This document shows, piece by piece, positions 1 through 4,228 of a DNA stretch of 7,106 bases. The position numbers and the translations under genes are program-made. The notes under the pieces were generated by a model. It searched no databases. It was given only the letters and a program-made list of their open reading frames with translations, and had not been told where the DNA came from. Each line of letters begins with the position of its first letter. Within the stretch, counting starts at the first letter, position 1. Origin of the DNA: Anaeromyxobacter sp. (GTDB lineage: Bacteria; Myxococcota; Myxococcia; Myxococcales; Anaeromyxobacteraceae); assembly GCA_020028115.1 (NCBI GenBank), contig JAHWYA010000162.1, positions 1-7,106 on the forward strand. Reading direction: 5' to 3'.

Positions 1-882
1 CGGATCGAGGGCGCCGGCGCGGGCGTGACGGTCGTCGAGCCCGCCGAGGGCCAGGACGGCGCGATCGCGAAGGGGAGCCTGTCCCTCGCCGGCCTCTCGC
101 TCCGCGCCGGCCCCGCCCGCTGCGGACTCAAGGTGTTCGGCGGCGGTGTCGCGACCCTCGACGACGTCGCGCTCTCGGGCGGCTCGTGTGGCGCCTTCGT
201 CGACGGCGGCAGGCTGACGGCGCGGCGCACGTCGCTCGCGGGGGACTACGCGCTGCTGGTGCGCGCGGGCGAGGCGCACCTCGACGAGGGCTCGGCGCGC
301 GGCCGGAGCGCCGGGATCGCCGTCCTGAACGGCTCGGCCGTGCTCCGGCGCTTCGCGGTCACCGGCCCGTCGACGGAGGCGGGGATCACCGTCGCGGGCG
401 GGAGCGTGCGCCTCGAGGCGGTCGTCGTCCGCGCGCCCGGCCCGACCGGCCTCTCCGTCACGCACGGCGGACGGCTGGAAGGCCTCGACGTGACCGTCTC
501 GGGCGCGACGGAGGAGCACGGGTTCCTCGGTGCGTGCGCGCTCGTGATCCGGGGAACGCTGCGGCTCACGGGGGCGACGCTCGCCCGCTGCGCCGGCGCC
601 GCGGTCGAGGCGTCCGGCGGTGAGGTCCGGCTCGACGGGGTGGACGCGGTCGGCGGGGCGGCCGGCTGCATCGTCCTCGTCGAGGGGGCGGCGGGGGAGC
701 TCTCCGCGAACGTCTGCGTCGGGCGCGGACCGGGGCTCGTCGTGGCGAGCCGCGGACGGGCGAAGCTCGTCGCGAACCGCTGGTGGACGGACCCGGTCAT
801 GTGGGTGGACTGCGGCGCCGGTGCGCGGGTCGCGGTCGGGCGAGGCGAGACGGTGAAGGCCCCCTGCGCCGCCTCACCTTGA
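1..882 (+). CDS. Right-handed beta-helix repeat protein, C-terminal part (5' end outside window)
   Basis: The frame is open from base 1 and ends at TGA 880-882. A GTG at 25 could act as a start, but the eight residues before it continue the same frame and nothing near it looks like a signal peptide, so I treat the gene as cut by the window edge. The visible ~293 residues are Gly-, Val- and Ala-rich, in short irregular turns of about 20-25 residues: a hydrophobic strand, a GG or GS turn, then another strand, as in GGRLTARRTSLAG or GGSVRLEAVVVRAPG. This is typical of right-handed parallel beta-helices (pectate-lyase-like / parallel beta-helix repeat proteins). Counting from the GTG at 25, cysteines fall at residues 33, 55, 171, 189, 215, 231, 263 and 281, suggesting an exported, disulphide-stabilised protein. 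I see no catalytic motif, so substrate and role are unknown. The end of the helix (from about residue 250) contains a WW pair and a short cap-like tail. Confidence 0.7.
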   Translation, partial: RIEGAGAGVTVVEPAEGQDGAIAKGSLSLAGLSLRAGPARCGLKVFGGGVATLDDVALSGGSCGAFVDGGRLTARRTSLAGDYALLVRAGEAHLDEGSARGRSAGIAVLNGSAVLRRFAVTGPSTEAGITVAGGSVRLEAVVVRAPGPTGLSVTHGGRLEGLDVTVSGATEEHGFLGACALVIRGTLRLTGATLARCAGAAVEASGGEVRLDGVDAVGGAAGCIVLVEGAAGELSANVCVGRGPGLVVASRGRAKLVANRWWTDPVMWVDCGAGARVAVGRGETVKAPCAASP

Positions 883-976
883 TCCGGGAGAGAGGCCATG
901 ATCCGGGGGCGAGCCCTCGACAAGTGACGCGGCCCGTGACAGCCTCTCGCGCATCCGGTTTGCCCCGATGGAGGCA

Positions 977-1005
977 CGCGACCGCCGGGCGAGGGTGAGG
1001 TCGCG
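977..1005 (+). other. Possible 5' leader hairpin upstream of pssA
   Basis: CGCGACC at 977-983 is matched by its reverse complement GGTCGCG at 999-1005, giving a 7-bp perfect GC-rich stem with a 15-base loop. It ends two bases before the pssA Shine-Dalgarno site. It has no T-tract, so it is not a normal terminator. Chance inverted repeats are common at this GC content, so a regulatory role is only a possibility. No convincing sigma-70 promoter is visible in 883-1019. Confidence 0.25.
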
Positions 1006-1007
1006 CG

Positions 1008-1013
1008 AAGGAG
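1008..1013 (+). promoter_or_regulatory. Shine-Dalgarno site of pssA
   Basis: AAGGAG lies six bases before the GTG at 1020. It is the best ribosome-binding site in the window and decides the pssA start in favour of this GTG; no other start codon near it would give the full N-terminus of the family. Confidence 0.7.
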
Positions 1014-1019
1014 ACGGCG

Positions 1020-1877
1020 GTGCAGATCAACCTGCGCAAGGCGATGTTCGTCCTGCCGAATTTGTTCACCGTCAGCTCGATCTTCCTCGGCTTCTACGCG
1101 CTCGTGCTGTGCGCCGGTGACGCAACGCCGCAGCAGCTCTACCAGGCGGCGCTCGCCATCTTCTTCGCCCAGTTCTTCGACGCGTTCGACGGGCGCGTCG
1201 CCCGCATGACGAAGACGCAGTCCGACTTCGGCGTGCAGCTCGACAGCCTCGCGGACGTGATGTCGTTCGGCGCCGCCCCCGCCCTCCTCGTCTACAAGTG
1301 GGCGCTCGCTCCCCTGGGGTTCGTCGGGATCTTCGTCTCCTTCTCGTTCGCCGCCTGCGGGGCGCTCCGCCTGGCGCGGTTCAACGTCCTCGCGCAGCGC
1401 GGCGACAAGGGCTCCTCCCGCTTCTTCGTCGGGCTCCCGATCCCGCTCGCCGCGGGCGCGATCGTCGCGCTCGTGATCGCGCACTACCGCCAGTTCGGGT
1501 CGACGACCGACCCCGCGACCCGCGTCCCGATCGCGCTCGTCGTGGTGCTGCTCTCGTTCCTCATGGTCTCGACGATCCGCTACCGGACGTTCAAGGACCT
1601 GCACCTCTCCGCGAAGAGCCTCCTCGTCTTCGCGTTCGTGACGATCGGCGGCGTCGCCGTCGGCATCGCGACGCGCGCCTCGTTCGTGCTGGTCGTCTAC
1701 ATGGCCGCGTACATCGCGATGGGCATCGCCGAGACGCTCATCGCCCGCGCGCGCCCGCCCCGCGACGAGAAGACCCTGCCCGCGGCCGTCCGCGCCGAGC
1801 TCGCCGCCGACGAGGCGCTCGAGCCGGACGACGAGGACGTAGAGGGGGACAAGCGGGAGCAGGACGAGTACATCTAG
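1020..1877 (+). CDS. pssA: CDP-diacylglycerol--serine O-phosphatidyltransferase (type II phosphatidylserine synthase)
   Basis: The product is predicted to be an inner-membrane enzyme that condenses CDP-diacylglycerol with L-serine to give phosphatidylserine and CMP, the precursor of phosphatidylethanolamine. The 285-residue product has the complete CDP-alcohol phosphatidyltransferase signature D-x2-D-G-x2-A-R-x8-G-x3-D-x3-D: D54, D57, G58, A61, R62, G71, D75, D79. These acidic residues bind the metal ions and CDP group. Signs of the serine-specific subfamily follow: SFGAAPA (82-88), LRLARFN (116-122) and GLPIP (138-142). Hydrophobic segments lie near 9-31, 40-54, 85-113, 136-156, 169-186 and 199-242. 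The GTG start has a clear AAGGAG. After the last membrane segment there is a ~40-residue hydrophilic tail (about 246-285), strongly acidic near its end (EPDDEDVEG), which lengthens the protein beyond many type II enzymes. The gene is probably first in an operon with pgpA and cinA and ends in tandem TAGTAG. Confidence 0.93.
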   Translation: MQINLRKAMFVLPNLFTVSSIFLGFYALVLCAGDATPQQLYQAALAIFFAQFFDAFDGRVARMTKTQSDFGVQLDSLADVMSFGAAPALLVYKWALAPLGFVGIFVSFSFAACGALRLARFNVLAQRGDKGSSRFFVGLPIPLAAGAIVALVIAHYRQFGSTTDPATRVPIALVVVLLSFLMVSTIRYRTFKDLHLSAKSLLVFAFVTIGGVAVGIATRASFVLVVYMAAYIAMGIAETLIARARPPRDEKTLPAAVRAELAADEALEPDDEDVEGDKREQDEYI

Positions 1878-1886
1878 TAGTACCTC

Positions 1887-2372
1887 GTGACGAAGAAGCC
1901 GCCGCGCCCCACGAAGCCGCCCGGCCCGTGGGTCCTCCTCGCCGCCTGGGGCCCGTGCGGGTACGCCCCGGTCGCCCCCGGCACGTTCGGGACGCTCGGC
2001 GCGATCCCGCTCTACCTCGCCCTCCGTCACCTCCCGCCCCTCGCCTACCTCGCGGTGACGGCGGCGGTCGTCGCGCTCGCCATCGTGGCGGCGGACCGCG
2101 CGGGGCGCTACTGGCAGGTCGCGGACGCGTCGCCGATCGTCGTCGACGAGGTCGCCGGGTACCTCGTGACGATGGCGCTCGTGCCGTTCTCCTGGGCCGC
2201 GGTCGCCGCGGGCTTCATCGCCTTCCGGATCTTCGACGTGACGAAGCCCTGGCCCGCGTCGAGGTTCGACCGCGTGAAGACCGGGTTCGGCGTGGTCATG
2301 GACGACGTCGCCGCCGGCGTCTGGGCGTGGGTGGTGCTCCAGGCCCTCCGCGCCTTCGGAATCCTGCCGTGA
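1887..2372 (+). CDS. pgpA: Phosphatidylglycerophosphatase A
   Basis: The product is predicted to be a membrane phosphatase that removes phosphate from phosphatidylglycerol phosphate to give phosphatidylglycerol, the last step of that branch. The 161-residue protein has the usual PgpA landmarks: GYAPVAPGTFGT near the N-terminus (25-36), IVVDEVAGY (84-92, D87/E88), RIFDVTKPWP (114-123) and GFGVVMDDVAAG (133-144, D139/D140); the acidic residues are the likely Mg2+ site. Hydrophobic stretches at about 36-68, 84-116 and 141-160 fit the small membrane family. The GTG at 1887 is the only start between the preceding in-frame TAG (1878-1880) and the conserved region that keeps the N-terminus. No Shine-Dalgarno is visible; the start lies nine bases after the pssA stop, so translation is probably coupled to pssA. 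The substrate comes from a PgsA enzyme encoded elsewhere. The family call is firm; regulation is inferred. Confidence 0.92.
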   Translation: MTKKPPRPTKPPGPWVLLAAWGPCGYAPVAPGTFGTLGAIPLYLALRHLPPLAYLAVTAAVVALAIVAADRAGRYWQVADASPIVVDEVAGYLVTMALVPFSWAAVAAGFIAFRIFDVTKPWPASRFDRVKTGFGVVMDDVAAGVWAWVVLQALRAFGILP

Positions 2373-3601
2373 GCCTGCACGTCGAGATCCTGTCGACCGG
2401 GGACGAGCTCCTCACCGGGCAGGTCGTCGACACGAACTCGGCCTGGCTCATGGACCGGCTCTGGGACCTCGGCGTCATGGTCCGCCGCAAGACGCTCGTC
2501 GGAGACGACCGCGTCGACCTCGACGCCGCGCTCCGCGAGACGACCGCGCGCGCCGAGCTCGTCGTCGTGAGCGGCGGGATGGGCCCCACCGAGGACGACC
2601 TCACGACCGAGGCCGTCGCGGCGGTGCTCGGGGTGCCGCTCGAGCTCGACGAGCCCTCGCTGCGGGCCATCGAGGAGCGGTTCCGCCGCTTCGGCCGGAC
2701 GATGACCCCGAACAACGCGAAGCAGGCGCGGTTCCCGCGCGGCGCCGCGATCGTCGCGAACCGGTTCGGCACCGCCCCGGGGTTCTCCGTCCGCGTGGGG
2801 CGCGCGGAGGTGGTGTGCCTGCCCGGCGTGCCGGTCGAGTTCAGGGGGCTCGCCGACGAGTGGCTCCTGCCGCGGATCGCTGCGCGCCTCGGGGACGTGC
2901 CGGCGTCGCACCTCGTGAAGCTGTTCGGGGTCCCGGAGTCGCACGCCGACCACGCCATGCGGCCGGTGATGGACGACCCGGCGAACGCCGGGGTCCGCTT
3001 CGGGTTCCGCGCGCACTGGCCGGAGATCCACGTGAAGTGGTCCGTGCCCGGGCCGGACGCCCGCGCGCGGTCGGACCGGATCGCCGCGGCGGTCCGCGCC
3101 GTGTTCGGCGACGCGATCTGGGGCGAGGGGAAGGACGAGCTCCCCGCGATCGTCGTGGCGCGCCTCGCCGCGCGCGGGGAGCGGGTGGCGCTCGCGGAGA
3201 GCTGCACCGGCGGGCTCGTCGCGGAGCTCGTCACGCGCGTCCCGGGCGCCTCGAGCGTCATCGACCTCGGCGTCGTCGCCTACGCGAACGCGATGAAGGA
3301 GCGGCTGGCCGGCGTCCCGGGCGCGCTCCTCGCCGAGCACGGCGCCGTCTCGGAGCCCGTCGCCCGGGCGCTCGCCGAGGGCGTCCGCGCCGCCGCGGCG
3401 GCGACCTGGGGCGTCGGGATCACCGGCATCGCCGGCCCGACCGGCGGGACCCCGGAGAAGCCGGTCGGGACCGTCCACCTCGCGCTCGCGGGGCCGCGCG
3501 GGACCGAGCACGTCCAGCGGCTCTACCGAGGGGACCGCGACCGCATCCGGCTGACCGCGGCGTACGAGGCGCTGAACCTGCTCCGCGTCGCGACGCGGTA
3601 G
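2369..3601 (+). CDS. cinA: CinA family protein: competence/damage-inducible protein with C-terminal nicotinamide-nucleotide amidase (PncC) domain
   Basis: This is a 410-residue cytoplasmic two-domain protein of normal full CinA length. Residues 1-~170 are a MoCF/MogA-like (COG1058) domain with STGDELLTGQVVDTNSAWL (9-27), GGMGPTEDDLT (69-79) and LPGVPVEF (151-158). In related CinA proteins this domain hydrolyses ADP-ribose-type pyrophosphates. A linking region runs to about 250. Residues ~253-410 are the PncC domain, which deamidates nicotinamide mononucleotide to nicotinic acid mononucleotide; it has AESCTGG (276-282, nucleophile Ser278), Tyr305 and Lys310 in YANAMK, and GITGIAGPTGG (350-360). 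All key motifs are present, so both activities look intact. The GTG start overlaps the pgpA stop as GTGA, with at most a weak GGA upstream, indicating translational coupling. The same frame is open far upstream, through pgpA and into pssA, but that extension is antagonistic to two clear genes and is not coding. The competence link implied by the name is not tested by this sequence. Confidence 0.93.
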   Translation: MSLHVEILSTGDELLTGQVVDTNSAWLMDRLWDLGVMVRRKTLVGDDRVDLDAALRETTARAELVVVSGGMGPTEDDLTTEAVAAVLGVPLELDEPSLRAIEERFRRFGRTMTPNNAKQARFPRGAAIVANRFGTAPGFSVRVGRAEVVCLPGVPVEFRGLADEWLLPRIAARLGDVPASHLVKLFGVPESHADHAMRPVMDDPANAGVRFGFRAHWPEIHVKWSVPGPDARARSDRIAAAVRAVFGDAIWGEGKDELPAIVVARLAARGERVALAESCTGGLVAELVTRVPGASSVIDLGVVAYANAMKERLAGVPGALLAEHGAVSEPVARALAEGVRAAAAATWGVGITGIAGPTGGTPEKPVGTVHLALAGPRGTEHVQRLYRGDRDRIRLTAAYEALNLLRVATR

Positions 3602-3633
3602 CGGCGAGGGCGGCGCCGCGACATGATCGCCCC

Positions 3634-4101
3634 GTGGACGAGGACGCCCTCGAGCTGCTGCGCACCCAGAGCGGCCTCTCCATCGACGACGAGGGCCGGT
3701 TCCTCCACCGCGGCGAGCCCATCACCCACGCCCGGACGCTCGAGGTCCTGTGGCGCTCGCTCGAGCGGACCGGCGACGGCCGGTACCTCGTCCGCATCGG
3801 GCGCGAGAGCGCCTACGTCGCGATCGCGGCGGCGCCGTACGCGGTGCGGGGCGTCCTCGACGGCCCCGCCGGTACGCCGTGGCTGTTCCTCTCCGACGGC
3901 TCGCGCGAGCCGCTCGATCCCGCGACCCTCACGGTCGGGGCAGACGGCGTCCTCCGCTGCGTCGTGAAGGGGGGTCACGCGGCGCGCTTCACCCGCCCCG
4001 CCCAGATCGCGCTCGGCCTCGTGCTCGAGGAGAGCCCGCCCGGCTCGGGCCGCTTCGTGCTCGTCGTCGCGGGCGTGCCCCACCCGATCCGGACCGGGTG
4101 A
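3634..4101 (+). CDS. Small DUF1285-like protein of unknown function
   Basis: This 155-residue soluble protein has no signal peptide or membrane segment. The N-terminal half reads like DUF1285: LSIDDEGRFLHRGEPI (15-30), a short helix TLEVLWRSLER (35-45), then a strand pair DGRYLVRIGRESAYVAI (48-64) and APYAVRGV (67-74). The C-terminal half has ARFTRPAQIALGLVLEES (117-134), followed by a closing strand and VPHPI. DUF1285 structures are small beta-rich proteins without an established activity. The resemblance is from memory of the pattern and is moderate, so a neighbouring uncharacterised family is possible. The GTG at 3634 is the only usual start in this frame close to the beginning of the conserved part; an ATG at 3623 is in another frame. 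No good Shine-Dalgarno is seen; the nearest purine run, GAGGG at 3606-3610, is too far away. It starts 32 bases after the cinA stop and could be the last gene of the pssA-pgpA-cinA operon. Confidence 0.75.
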   Translation: MDEDALELLRTQSGLSIDDEGRFLHRGEPITHARTLEVLWRSLERTGDGRYLVRIGRESAYVAIAAAPYAVRGVLDGPAGTPWLFLSDGSREPLDPATLTVGADGVLRCVVKGGHAARFTRPAQIALGLVLEESPPGSGRFVLVVAGVPHPIRTG

Positions 4102-4118
4102 CGGCGCCGCGCACCTCG

Positions 4119-4146
4119 ACCCACCCCGGACGCGCTCACCGTGGGT
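4119..4146. repeat. Weak inverted repeat downstream of the DUF1285-like gene
   Basis: ACCCAC at 4119-4124 pairs with GTGGGT at 4141-4146 across a 16-base loop. There is no T-run after it, so it is a poor candidate for an intrinsic terminator. It may be chance. Confidence 0.2.
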
Positions 4147-4170
4147 AGTACCGGAGCGGGCGGGCGGGCG
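4143..4170 (+). other. G-rich tract, possible G-quadruplex, in the leader of the outer-membrane protein gene
   Basis: Four GGG runs occur on the plus strand: 4143-4145, 4158-4160, 4162-4164 and 4166-4168. The last three are spaced by single C bases inside a GCGG-type repeat. One loop of 12 bases is longer than ideal. The tract ends about 58 bases before the ATG at 4229. A TATCCT that could serve as a -10 box follows at 4177-4182 but has no matching -35. Function is speculative. Confidence 0.25.
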
Positions 4171-4228
4171 AGGCAGTATCCTTCCGGTTGCTCGCCCCAC
4201 GGGGACGGCCTACGTACCGTTGAAACCC

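Noticed and set aside
883..1019. Sigma-70 promoter for the pssA operon
   Set aside because: TTGATC at 879 and TCGACA at 917 were considered as -35 boxes, but neither has a plausible -10 at 16-18 bases.
246..2030. 594-residue open frame on the minus strand
   Set aside because: It is antisense to the beta-helix gene and pssA, both of which have clear family features. It is Arg/Glu-rich with no motifs, so it is a GC-driven shadow.
1298..2368. Upstream extension of the cinA frame to 1298
   Set aside because: The extension is Arg/Pro-rich nonsense running through pssA and pgpA. The CinA family N-terminus begins exactly at the GTG at 2369.
2108..3511. 467-residue minus-strand open frame over pgpA and cinA
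   Set aside because: It is antisense to two well-recognised genes and low-complexity in composition.
2815..3633. Upstream extension of the DUF1285-like frame into cinA
   Set aside because: The sequence before 3634 is Arg/Ala/Gly-rich shadow of cinA. The change to a normal protein composition happens at the GTG at 3634.
4119..4146. Rho-independent terminator after the DUF1285-like gene
   Set aside because: The 6-bp stem has a 16-base loop and no T-tract, so it is listed only as a weak inverted repeat.
4171..4190. Promoter with -10 TATCCT at 4177-4182
   Set aside because: The -35 position falls in the G-rich tract with no similarity to TTGACA, so a promoter cannot be supported.
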